From: CAILHX01 sp046155285
GTDB lineage: Bacteria > Pseudomonadota > Gammaproteobacteria > Burkholderiales > Methylophilaceae
Length of the DNA: 64,000 bases
Direction: 5' to 3'
Assembly: GCA_046155285.1 (NCBI GenBank)
Contig: JBJXEA010000011.1
Location: forward strand, 59,656 to 123,655
The notes under the pieces are model-generated. The model saw only the letters and a list, made by a program, of their open reading frames with translations, made no database searches and had not been told where the DNA came from. Of the stretch, positions 49,860 through 57,415 are shown one piece after another (the stretch's first letter is position 1; every line of letters begins with the position of its first letter). Made by a program: the position numbers and the translations under genes.

Positions 49860-51179
49860 ATGCAACGCATAATCAATGCGGCTATTATTTCGATGGCCAT
49901 GTCAACACTGGCAATAGCCAGCCCAATAGATGACGCAAAAGTTTTGCTGCAACAAGGCAAGGCTCAAGAAAGTATGGAGATACTTGAAAGTCAACTAGAC
50001 CAGATGGCAAATGATGTCGAGTTTAACTATTTACTGGGCATTTCCTCTCTTGACGCAGGCAAGCCGGGCAAGGCAGTTTTTGCTTTTGAGCGCGTGCTGG
50101 CGCTAGACCCTAGCCATGTGCAAGCAAGGGCAGAGTTGGGACGTGCCATGATTGCATTGGGTGAGTTTGAGGCTGCCGAGAAAGAGTTGCAGCAAGTTAG
50201 ATCAGCAGAGCTTCCCCCAGAAGTTTCTGCTCGCTTAGATAGCCTGCTAGCTCTTTCCCAAAGAGCGATGGTTGAAAAAGCGAAGGGTAATGATTCTGCG
50301 GTGTCTGCTTACATTGAGACGGCGATTGGTTACGATAGTAATATCAATACTGCAACCGACGCGACTAGCGTTTTTATTCCGGCATTTGGCATTACTAGTA
50401 ACCTGACGGGGCTTGCAACGCAGCAGTCAAGCATGTTGCTTGGCTTGAATGGTAGCGCGTTTGGCATCAAAACTGTCTCCCCCGGGGTAGATGTTTTTGC
50501 TAGCTTAGATGCTCGTGGGCGTTATCATCCGAGTCAGTCTGATTTTACAACTGCTGGGGTGAGTGCTGGTGCTGGTGTGCGTTTGACGCGCGGAGCGAGT
50601 CAATACACGGTTGGGACGACTAAATACGTCTACTGGATTAACGCTCTAAAGAATGATGACCAAAATAGTCTATATGCTCAATGGCAGCATGAGTTATCAC
50701 GCCAAGATGAGATTGGATTATTTGGGCAGTATGTGCGTGCTGACCATCCTATAGCGACTTCATTAAATACCAACCTGTACTTGCTTGGCGGCACTTGGTC
50801 TCATGCTTTTGATCGGGTGGGAGATCCGACTTCTCGCTTGGTGGTTTTTGCTGGCGACGACAGGGAGCGTAGCGGTATTCCCTCAGTAGGAAGGCATTTC
50901 TATGGTGTTTCGATAAGTGGCGATTATAAGTTACGCGAAAATATCAAGCTGTTTGCCACCGCAGCCACACAATATGGTCGTTATGGTGGTCAACAGCCAT
51001 TTTTTTTCGTCACAAGAGAAGATTGGCGTCATGACTTGAGTGCTGGCATTTTGTACCAGCCTGCGCAGGCTTGGACGGTTACGGGACAGGCTTCTTACCT
51101 TCGCAATAGTTCCAATATAAGTATCTACGATTTTGATCGCGGACAGGCACTGGTCACGGTTCGTCGCGACTTTTTCTAA
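49860..51179 (+). CDS. TPR-containing outer-membrane beta-barrel protein (type XI secretion/Slam-like)
   Basis: About 439 residues from the ATG at 49860, which has AAGGGGG upstream. Signal peptide (MQRIINAAIISMAMSTLAIAS), then two or three TPR-type helical repeats (about 22-135, VEFNYLLGISSLDAGKPGKA, FERVLALDPSHVQARAELGR), then a long beta-barrel beginning IETAIGYDSNINTAT and ending in RRDFF with terminal Phe. The periplasmic TPR domain plus barrel matches DUF560/Slam-like exporters (T11SS), which move cargo across the outer membrane; the GYDSN(I/V)N barrel start is typical. The partner is the FecR-domain protein 11 bases downstream. Function is inferred. Confidence 0.72.
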   Translation: MQRIINAAIISMAMSTLAIASPIDDAKVLLQQGKAQESMEILESQLDQMANDVEFNYLLGISSLDAGKPGKAVFAFERVLALDPSHVQARAELGRAMIALGEFEAAEKELQQVRSAELPPEVSARLDSLLALSQRAMVEKAKGNDSAVSAYIETAIGYDSNINTATDATSVFIPAFGITSNLTGLATQQSSMLLGLNGSAFGIKTVSPGVDVFASLDARGRYHPSQSDFTTAGVSAGAGVRLTRGASQYTVGTTKYVYWINALKNDDQNSLYAQWQHELSRQDEIGLFGQYVRADHPIATSLNTNLYLLGGTWSHAFDRVGDPTSRLVVFAGDDRERSGIPSVGRHFYGVSISGDYKLRENIKLFATAATQYGRYGGQQPFFFVTREDWRHDLSAGILYQPAQAWTVTGQASYLRNSSNISIYDFDRGQALVTVRRDFF

Positions 51180-51190
51180 GGAGAGCATTC

Positions 51191-52645
51191 ATGAAAAAAA
51201 TCATATTTTATGCACTAGCTATTTCTACCCTGCTGACGGCGCAATTAGTTTTCGCTGTGCCTGCGGGCAAAATCATTTTATCCACGGGAGATGTGACGAT
51301 TCGTGATGCGGTGGGTAAGCAAAGGGCAGCAAGTGCGGGCATGACGCTCGAATCTGGTGAATCTGTGATAACGCAACAAGGCCGCACGCAAATTAAGTTT
51401 AGTGATGGTGGATTAATTAGCTTGCAACCTTCCACAGAATTCAAAGTAGAAAGCTACCAATTTGAAAAAAATAATAGGGAGGCAGATGATGCTTCTTTTA
51501 ATCTCATCAAAGGTGGGTTAAGGGCACTAACAGGATTGGTAGGAAAAGAGCGTCGAGAAGCTTATCAGATGAAAAATCCAACCTCGACTATTGGTATCCG
51601 TGGCACCGAGTTTCAAGCACTTATGTGTTCCGCGAGTTGCAAAGAACCGGATGGTCTTTACGTACATACTGGCGAAGGTAGGATTGTGGTCAAAAATGCG
51701 GTGGGTGAAATTGATGTCGGCGCTGGGCAAAGCGCGTATGTGGCATCTGCAAACGATGCACCACAAAGCACCTCAAATACGGCAGTAATCAATGCAGAGG
51801 AGTCAAAAAAGGAAAAAATTCCAGGGGTTGGTGATAACTCGGAGTTTCGATCAGGTGATATTTTGGGTACACCTTCTCTCGGACAGTTGACAACCTTGAG
51901 TAGTGCTGGTGTGGCATTCGCCGGAAGTGGTTCTTTGACTGCAAATGGGAAGCTGTTTTCTGGATCTGGCGCGGTTGCAGGTGCAGGAACTAACAACAGC
52001 TCAGCCACGGTGGGTGTCTACATAAGCGGTAATCAAATCACCGCCGCTACAGTGAACTATAACAACCAGCTCGTGACGGTAACTCCAGCATCAGTTCAAG
52101 GTGCGGCTGCTGATGGTGGTCTTTATTGGGGGCGATGGACGAATACCACGTTTAATGTCTATGCGGGGCTAAACACTGCAATCTACAAAGAAAGTGTAGC
52201 AATGGACGCTAATAGCAGTATTCATTATCTGCTGGGTACATCCGTGCCCACCATTCCCGGTACCGGAACTGCCACATACAGCTTTATCGGCGGCACAGCT
52301 TCCACTGACGCAACTGGAATGGTGGGTTCTGGGATAACTGCGGGAACCTTAACAGCGAACTTTTCAGGTTACTCTGTTGGTGCTAACCTGACGATAAATC
52401 ATGGAGGTGTTTACAACTTAACAGCTACTATGCCTATGTCATCTAATCCGGCGAGCTTCTCTACATCTAATATTGGTGGGTCAGCAAGCACTACTGGTGC
52501 AGGGAATTACAGCGCAAATGTCAGTGGATTTTTTTCTGGAACTAATGCGCCCACTGCGCCATCTCGTGCTGGTATATCCTATGAAATAAAGGCTCCTAGT
52601 TCGATTGTTGGCGTTGGTGCATTTGGTTGTAGTTCTGGATGCTAG
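51191..52645 (+). CDS. Secreted FecR-domain protein with TbpB-like C-terminal barrel, probable exporter cargo
   Basis: A 484-residue protein. Signal peptide (about 1-23, ending LVFA). FecR-type beta domain (about 24-180): GKIILSTGDVTIRDAVGKQR, LSSGD-like GDVTIRD, QIKFSDGGLISLQPSTEFKV, and STIGIRGTEFQA. From about 210 to the end it is rich in Gly, Ser, Thr and Ala; the last ~100 residues alternate beta strands and contain YSANVSGFFSGTNAPT then RAGISYEI. This resembles the GxFxGpxA...GG signature of TbpB-like barrels found in type XI cargo. It lacks the anti-sigma transmembrane layout of classical FecR. Role in adhesion or ligand capture at the surface is inference. Confidence 0.7.
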   Translation: MKKIIFYALAISTLLTAQLVFAVPAGKIILSTGDVTIRDAVGKQRAASAGMTLESGESVITQQGRTQIKFSDGGLISLQPSTEFKVESYQFEKNNREADDASFNLIKGGLRALTGLVGKERREAYQMKNPTSTIGIRGTEFQALMCSASCKEPDGLYVHTGEGRIVVKNAVGEIDVGAGQSAYVASANDAPQSTSNTAVINAEESKKEKIPGVGDNSEFRSGDILGTPSLGQLTTLSSAGVAFAGSGSLTANGKLFSGSGAVAGAGTNNSSATVGVYISGNQITAATVNYNNQLVTVTPASVQGAAADGGLYWGRWTNTTFNVYAGLNTAIYKESVAMDANSSIHYLLGTSVPTIPGTGTATYSFIGGTASTDATGMVGSGITAGTLTANFSGYSVGANLTINHGGVYNLTATMPMSSNPASFSTSNIGGSASTTGAGNYSANVSGFFSGTNAPTAPSRAGISYEIKAPSSIVGVGAFGCSSGC

Positions 52646-52693
52646 GACTGAACAGGTAAGGTGCGGTAACTGACATTGCGCTTTAACTGATTT

Positions 52694-53062
52694 TTACGCC
52701 AACTTGATAATCTGATTCAACCTCTCACAAACTTCCACAAACAAGCTTTCCGATAGTTTTTTCAACGGATGGGTCTTAGTCCCATACAACCGCCAATCAA
52801 ACGATTTCGGCTGATGGCATAGCACGTAGCTGGTTTTTCCGGATTTGCCTCCAGATGCTGTGCCAACTCCCAACGCAAAAGGATTGTCCGCGTTGTATTC
52901 GGCGGTGGTCATAGGCAGGCCAATCACCAGCGAGGTTTTCTCATTAAAAATGCGCGGCGACAGCACCAGAAACGGATGCACGTCGCGCATTTCTTGCCCC
53001 ACTTGCGGGTGGCAGTCTATCCAGATGATGTCTTGCCGATTTGGCACCCACGTGCTCACCAT
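52694..53062 (-). CDS. mazF: MazF/PemK-family mRNA endonuclease toxin
   Basis: A 122-residue toxin of the MazF/PemK fold: VPNRQDIIWIDCHPQVGQEM, HPFLVLSPRIFNEKTSLVIG, PMTTA, and LCHQPKSFDWRLYG. MazF enzymes cut mRNA at short sequences and halt growth. It overlaps mazE by seven bases and converges with the FecR gene. Confidence 0.88.
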   Translation of the reverse strand: MVSTWVPNRQDIIWIDCHPQVGQEMRDVHPFLVLSPRIFNEKTSLVIGLPMTTAEYNADNPFALGVGTASGGKSGKTSYVLCHQPKSFDWRLYGTKTHPLKKLSESLFVEVCERLNQIIKLA

Positions 53063-53307
53063 TTTTCTGCGCCAATTGCTACAGTTGCCATGACCTCACC
53101 ACCGTGGCGGTGAGCATCGTATTGTGCTAGGCGTTGCTCCAGTGTTGGTGCTGGCGGGGCTTCCGGCGTGATGATGACACGACCATCTTCAACAGCCACG
53201 CGTACGCGCTGGTCAACTTTAAGATGTGCGGCTTTGGCAACAGCGGCGGGGAGACGTACGCCTAAATTGTTACCCCATTGTTTGATGTCGAGAATGGCGA
53301 CGGACAT
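53056..53307 (-). CDS. mazE: MazE-family (AbrB-type) antitoxin
   Basis: An 83-residue antitoxin. The N-terminal SpoVT/AbrB swapped-hairpin domain reads IKQWGNNLGVRLPAAVAKAA and LKVDQRVRVAVEDGRVIITP; the acidic, flexible tail (about 55-83) would neutralise MazF. The ATG at 53305-53307 has AAGGAG upstream and fits the family, so longer in-frame starts up to 53370 are rejected. First gene of the mazEF operon. Confidence 0.88.
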   Translation of the reverse strand: MSVAILDIKQWGNNLGVRLPAAVAKAAHLKVDQRVRVAVEDGRVIITPEAPPAPTLEQRLAQYDAHRHGGEVMATVAIGAEKW

Positions 53308-53389
53308 AGCGGTGCTCCTTAAGAAATAACTGTATAGACTGAGTTTATACATCGTGGTTGCTTTGGTCAATCAATGAGCACAGGCTGTA

Positions 53390-53398
53390 TGGCATAAT
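53390..53398 (+). promoter_or_regulatory. Duplicated ubiC-type extended -10 before the PIN gene
   Basis: TGGCATAAT within a ~28-base stretch (about 53382-53409) that closely matches the region directly before and including the ubiC start at 54203-54230. In both, ATGGCATAAT is followed after a few bases by AGCGTGA. Probably a duplicated promoter that now serves the PIN cassette. Confidence 0.5.
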
Positions 53399-53475
53399 TG
53401 TGAGCGTGATGCACATTCTTGAAAGTTGCATTGCCCAAACAGTGAGTTAGACCCAATTGACTTGAGGTTCCTAAA

Positions 53476-53955
53476 ATGAAACGCAAAATATACGTCGAAA
53501 CTTCGGTAATCAGTTATCTAACAGCTCGCCCAAGTGCAGATACGATTAGGTCAGCTTGCCAGCAGATTACTCAGGCGTGGTGGCAAAGCAATCGTGCTGA
53601 CGTGTTGGCGTTTATATCGCCTTATGTCATTGAGGAGGCTAGCGCGGGAGATGCCGTCGCCGCCGAGGCTAGAATGGCTATATTACGGGGTGTTCCAGTG
53701 CTACCGATTACGACAAAAATTTCTGAATTAGCAGAGTTTCTGTTGCTCGGTGGCGGTTTACCTGAAAAAGCAAGGTTAGATGCCTTGCATATTGCCTGTG
53801 CTGCTTATCACGAAATGGATGTTTTACTTACTTGGAACTGCACGCATATTGCTAATCCTACTCAGTTACCTGTGATGCGTGGACTTTGTGCGGCTAAGGG
53901 GTACAATCTTCCTGAACTGGTTACACCGTTTGAGTTAATGGAGGTTCAACCATGA
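53476..53955 (+). CDS. PIN-domain protein, probable VapC-like toxin
   Basis: A 159-residue PIN-fold putative ribonuclease. N-terminal VETSVISYLTARPS carries the first acidic residue as Glu instead of the usual Asp; SPYVIEEASAGD and ARLDALHIACAAYHEMDVLLTWNCTHIANP contain the later acidic and polar positions. This LLTWN subgroup is common as stand-alone TA toxins. The small gene overlapping its 3' end by four bases is its likely antitoxin, giving the less usual toxin-first order. Confidence 0.8.
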   Translation: MKRKIYVETSVISYLTARPSADTIRSACQQITQAWWQSNRADVLAFISPYVIEEASAGDAVAAEARMAILRGVPVLPITTKISELAEFLLLGGGLPEKARLDALHIACAAYHEMDVLLTWNCTHIANPTQLPVMRGLCAAKGYNLPELVTPFELMEVQP

Positions 53956-54152
53956 AGCACACCATTATTTCGCAAGACCTTGTTGTTGCCGAAATACACG
54001 CCGTTCGAGAAGGTTTGGCGAACCAATATCAGAATGATCTGGCTGCCTATTCTGCAGCCGCTGAAGCTCACTGTCGCAAGCTTGGATTTGTGATAGCAGA
54101 AAGTCCTCGTCGTCAGCCCCATGACATTAAAGAGTTGGTTGAGTCAGCTTAA
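53952..54152 (+). CDS. Small partner protein of the PIN toxin, probable antitoxin
   Basis: A 66-residue protein: QDLVVAEIHAVREGLANQYQ then DLAAYSAAAEAHCRKLG and a charged C-terminus. The pattern resembles the small proteins (DPIVEEIRxIRdel... type) that regularly accompany PIN toxins. It overlaps the PIN gene by four bases. Antitoxin role is inferred from context and pattern; no DNA-binding motif is obvious. Confidence 0.7.
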   Translation: MKHTIISQDLVVAEIHAVREGLANQYQNDLAAYSAAAEAHCRKLGFVIAESPRRQPHDIKELVESA

Positions 54153-54210
54153 TAGCTAGAGTTTCCATTGCTTCTCTACCATGGGCGTGCCAGTCAATGA
54201 TTGGCTGATA

Positions 54211-54219
54211 TGGCATAAT
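54211..54219 (+). promoter_or_regulatory. ubiC: Extended -10 directly before ubiC
   Basis: TGGCATAAT (TGn plus CATAAT). The expected transcription start falls within a base or two of the GTG at 54227, so ubiC may be leaderless. No Shine-Dalgarno sequence is visible before that GTG. Confidence 0.45.
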
Positions 54220-54226
54220 CGCCAGC

Positions 54227-54781
54227 GTGAAAACGCGTCCTAGACATTCCCCTGCACAAAACACTTGGTTGCCCCAACCTATGGCGAGTGGCGCTTATCG
54301 GCATTGGTTGGTGGATGCGGGTTCGTTGACGGCGAGGTTGCAGGCTGGTTGTGAGCAGTTTTCGGTAACTCGGGTCAGCGTGAATTGGGGAAACCCGCAA
54401 CGCGACGAGACTTTGTTGCTGGGGATGCGGCCACATGAGCAGGCGTTGTTGCGTGAGGTTGTTCTCAATTGCAACGGTAAGCCCGTGGTGTTTGCACATA
54501 GCGTGTTGCCGCGCCGCAGTTTGCGCGGGGTGTGGTATGGGCTGGGGCGGCTCGGTAACAAGCCGTTGGGGGCTGCGCTGTTTGCTAATCCCGCTGTGAT
54601 ACGTACCCCGCTGAGTTTCCGCAAGCTGCATCCGCGTAATGCTTTGTATCAACGTGCCGCTTTGGTGTTGGATTGCAGGTCGTCATGCCTTTGGGCGCGG
54701 CGTTCGGTGTTTATGTTGCAGGGTGCGGCGATTATGGTGACGGAAGTGTTTTTGCCTAGTGTGCTGGAGTTGCCGCAATGA
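54227..54781 (+). CDS. ubiC: Chorismate lyase
   Basis: A 184-residue enzyme releasing 4-hydroxybenzoate from chorismate, first committed step of ubiquinone synthesis. Signals: WLVDAGSLTARLQ, ETLLLGMRPHEQALLREVVLNC, VFAHSVLPRRSLRG, LGRLGNKPLGAALF and FRKLHPRNALYQRA. The GTG start at 54227 is used; an ATG at 54281 would remove part of the conserved N-terminus. Overlaps ubiA by four bases. Confidence 0.88.
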   Translation: MKTRPRHSPAQNTWLPQPMASGAYRHWLVDAGSLTARLQAGCEQFSVTRVSVNWGNPQRDETLLLGMRPHEQALLREVVLNCNGKPVVFAHSVLPRRSLRGVWYGLGRLGNKPLGAALFANPAVIRTPLSFRKLHPRNALYQRAALVLDCRSSCLWARRSVFMLQGAAIMVTEVFLPSVLELPQ

Positions 54782-55635
54782 GAAATCGCTTATACCTTTA
54801 CATGCGGTTGATGCGACTGGATAAGCCGATTGGTATTTTGCTTTTGTTGTGGCCGACCTTATGGGCGCTGTGGATTGCAAGTCACGGTCAGCCTGCTCTA
54901 AAGGTGTTGACGGTATTTGTGCTGGGCACAGTGCTGATGCGCTCGGCGGGTTGTGTGATGAACGACATCGCTGATCGCAATTTTGATCGGCATGTGCAGC
55001 GCACCCAGCATAGGCCTATCACCGCAGGGTTGGTGAGCGTGAAAGAGGCGTTATTGCTGGCTGCGGGCTTAAGCTTGCTGGCGTTTTTGCTGGTGTTGCA
55101 ACTGAATAAATTGACGGTATTGCTTTCCCTCCCTGCCTTATTTTTAGCCGCAAGCTATCCATTTACTAAACGTTTTTTCGTCATTCCACAGGCGTATTTG
55201 GGTATTGCGTTTGGTTTCGGTATTCCTATGGCGTTTGCCGCTGAAACTGGCGCGGTGCCAGCTTTGGCTTGGTGGATACTGCTGGCAAACGTGTGCTGGG
55301 CGCTGGCTTATGACACTGAATACGCGATGGTGGATAGGGATGACGATGTGAAAATTGGCATTAAGTCATCCGCGGTGTTTTTTGGGGTTTACGACGTGGC
55401 CGCGATCATGTTTTTCTATTTGACCATGCTGGAATTGCTGGTGTGGGTAGGGATGCAGGCACAATTGCATTGGCTGTACTTTGTCGGCTTAGCAGTGGCG
55501 GCGGGTATTGCGGGCTATCACTACATGCTAATTCGTGAGCGAAATAAAGCGCAGTGCTTCAAGGCGTTTTTGCACAACAATTGGCTAGGAGCGAGTGTTT
55601 TTGCGGGCTTGGTAGTTTCTTACTTAGTGGCGTAA
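54778..55635 (+). CDS. ubiA: 4-hydroxybenzoate octaprenyltransferase
   Basis: A 285-residue membrane prenyltransferase with about eight or nine helices. Both Asp-rich motifs are present: MNDIADRNFDRHVQRTQHRPI region (first, about residue 61) and AYDTEYAMVDRDDDVKIG (second, about 180). It attaches the polyprenyl tail to 4-hydroxybenzoate. Its 3' end overlaps the convergent YdcF-like gene by 12 bases. Confidence 0.96.
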   Translation: MRNRLYLYMRLMRLDKPIGILLLLWPTLWALWIASHGQPALKVLTVFVLGTVLMRSAGCVMNDIADRNFDRHVQRTQHRPITAGLVSVKEALLLAAGLSLLAFLLVLQLNKLTVLLSLPALFLAASYPFTKRFFVIPQAYLGIAFGFGIPMAFAAETGAVPALAWWILLANVCWALAYDTEYAMVDRDDDVKIGIKSSAVFFGVYDVAAIMFFYLTMLELLVWVGMQAQLHWLYFVGLAVAAGIAGYHYMLIRERNKAQCFKAFLHNNWLGASVFAGLVVSYLVA

Positions 55636-56364
55636 GCCGTACCATGCCAGCCCTATCCATTCATGCATGGCACGTTTGCTATGGCGCAGCGCTTCAGCAT
55701 TGGGCAATAGATGCAAAATGTTGAACGGGGCGCTGGTGGCAAAGCCCATAGGTGCGGGCGTCACTTCAAACCCCGCTGCGACGAATACTTGTTTGGCGCG
55801 GCGCATGTGCCAAGCGTGAGTAACTAAAGCAATTTTTGTGATGCCTTGTGGCGCGAGTAGCTCCCAACATTCACGCGCTTCATCCGCGGTGTTGTTGGAT
55901 TGATCTTCCACCCAGCGCACAGGGACGTGAAACTCGTGTTCCAACACCTGCTTCATGATCAGGCCTTCTGCAGGGCCATCGCCATCAGGCGTGCCGCCGC
56001 TGCTTAAAATAGGCAACCCAGTTTGACGGGCGAGGTGGGCGGCGTAGCGCGTGCGCTCAAGCGCGTAACCGCCAATGGTGTCACCGCCGTACTCAGGTGC
56101 GTTAAAATAGCGCCCTGCGCCCAGCAAGACGATGGCTTGCGCGTCAGTTGATTGCAATACAGTGTCTTGTTCTAATGATTGCAGCAGTGCGCAAGACACC
56201 ACAGGCGTGGAAAGCAGCCATAGCGCCGCAACCCCGAAGCAAAGCAGCCCGCGCGCGAGCTGTGGGCGGGTGTTGAGCAGCATGATACCGAGCATCAATA
56301 GCAGCAGCAGATTGAGTGGGGGCAGCAGAAATGCGCTAAAAGTATTGGTAATCAGCCAGCTCAT
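55624..56364 (-). CDS. YdcF/ElyC-family (DUF218) membrane protein
   Basis: A 246-residue protein with two N-terminal hydrophobic segments (about 5-30 and 35-60) and a periplasmic DUF218 domain: AIVLLGAGRYFNAPEYG, LPILSSGGTPDGDGPAEG, WVEDQSNNTADEARECWELL and IALVTHAWHMRRAKQVF. ElyC in E. coli affects peptidoglycan precursor metabolism; SanA and YdcF are relatives. Exact role unknown. Confidence 0.87.
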   Translation of the reverse strand: MSWLITNTFSAFLLPPLNLLLLLMLGIMLLNTRPQLARGLLCFGVAALWLLSTPVVSCALLQSLEQDTVLQSTDAQAIVLLGAGRYFNAPEYGGDTIGGYALERTRYAAHLARQTGLPILSSGGTPDGDGPAEGLIMKQVLEHEFHVPVRWVEDQSNNTADEARECWELLAPQGITKIALVTHAWHMRRAKQVFVAAGFEVTPAPMGFATSAPFNILHLLPNAEALRHSKRAMHEWIGLAWYGLRH

Positions 56365-56394
56365 AATAATTCAGCGCCTAAAGCGCAAATTCGT

Positions 56395-56424
56395 TTGACA
56401 TGGGCGTTGAGTATGCCATACAAT
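56395..56424 (+). promoter_or_regulatory. Promoter of rplM-rpsI
   Basis: Perfect TTGACA (56395-56400), 18-base spacer, TACAAT (56419-56424), giving a leader of about 30 bases before rplM. Confidence 0.75.
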
Positions 56425-56461
56425 CGCGCCCTTATTTTTAAGCACAAGAACCTTGATTGAT

Positions 56462-56905
56462 ATGAAAACTTTTTCCGCTAAATCGCACGAAGTGCAACGC
56501 GACTGGTTTGTGGTTGATGCCGCAGACATGGTGCTAGGCCGCCTTGCCAGCGAAGTTGCCCGCCGTCTGCGTGGTAAACATAAAACCATTTATACCCCGC
56601 ACGTGGACACCGGTGATTACATCATCGTGGTTAACGCTGAAAAGCTGCGCGTGACCGGTAACAAGGCCGAAGGCAAAATTTACCATCGCCACAGCGGATA
56701 CCCCGGCGGTATTTACAGCACCACTTTTGCCAAGATGCAAGACCGTTTTCCTGGTCGCGCGCTGGAAAAAGCAGTCAAGGGCATGTTGCCTAAAGGCCCG
56801 TTGGGTTACGCGATGTTTAAGAAGCTGAAAGTGTATGCTGGCGCTACTCATGAGCATGCAGCACAACAACCACAACCACTGGTGATTAATAAGGAATTCG
56901 CATGA
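56462..56905 (+). CDS. rplM: 50S ribosomal protein L13
   Basis: A 147-residue ribosomal protein: MKTFSAKSHEVQRDWFVVDA, LGRLASEVARRLRGKHK, HVDTGDYIIVVNAEK, YHRHSGYPGG and MLPKGPLGYAMFKKLKVYAG. The ATG at 56462 is family-typical. It overlaps rpsI by four bases. Confidence 0.98.
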   Translation: MKTFSAKSHEVQRDWFVVDAADMVLGRLASEVARRLRGKHKTIYTPHVDTGDYIIVVNAEKLRVTGNKAEGKIYHRHSGYPGGIYSTTFAKMQDRFPGRALEKAVKGMLPKGPLGYAMFKKLKVYAGATHEHAAQQPQPLVINKEFA

Positions 56906-57294
56906 TAGGCATTTACAACTATGGAACCGGCCGCCGCAAAAGCTCGGTAGCTCGCGTGTTTATGAAATCGGGCAAAGGCAATATCGTGGTTAACGACAAG
57001 CCAGTTGATCAATACTTTTCGCGTGAGACTTCGCGCATGGTGTTGCGTCAGCCTTTGGAGCTTACCAACAACCTGAGTAGCTTTGATATCATGGTCAACG
57101 TAGTTGGTGGCGGTGAATCCGGTCAAGCTGGTGCAGTGCGCCACGGCATTACTCGTGCGCTGATTGAATTTGACGCTACGCTGAAATCAGAACTCAGCAA
57201 AGCGGGCTTTGTGACTCGCGATGCGCGTGAAGTTGAACGTAAAAAAGTGGGTTTCCACAAGGCGCGTCGTCGCAAACAATTCTCCAAGCGCTAA
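56902..57294 (+). CDS. rpsI: 30S ribosomal protein S9
   Basis: A 130-residue ribosomal protein: YNYGTGRRKSSVARVFMKSG, REVERKKVGFHKARRRKQFSKR (Lys/Arg tail reaching the P site; quoted in part only as GFHKARRRKQFSKR), and the central VVGGGESGQAGAVRHGITRA. Standard rplM-rpsI operon ending in an intrinsic terminator. Confidence 0.98.
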   Translation: MIGIYNYGTGRRKSSVARVFMKSGKGNIVVNDKPVDQYFSRETSRMVLRQPLELTNNLSSFDIMVNVVGGGESGQAGAVRHGITRALIEFDATLKSELSKAGFVTRDAREVERKKVGFHKARRRKQFSKR

Positions 57295-57310
57295 GTTTTT
57301 GCGTTTGTCG

Positions 57311-57344
57311 AAAAGCCGCACGGTGCAAGCCTTGCGGCTTTTTT
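57311..57344 (+). terminator. Intrinsic terminator of rplM-rpsI
   Basis: AAAAGCCGCA (57311-57320) pairs with TGCGGCTTTT (57333-57342), followed by more T residues. Confidence 0.9.
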
Positions 57345-57415
57345 GTTGCCTTTTTTTGATGCCGTGCATTACTATGCGCGTAGTAAAAACCTAAGAAATT
57401 GAAAGAGATAAGCAC

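Noticed and set aside
51191..52645. FecR-domain protein as an anti-sigma/iron-signalling regulator
   Set aside because: It has a cleavable signal peptide, no transmembrane anti-sigma layout and no sigma factor or TonB receptor beside it; a secreted or surface role fits better.
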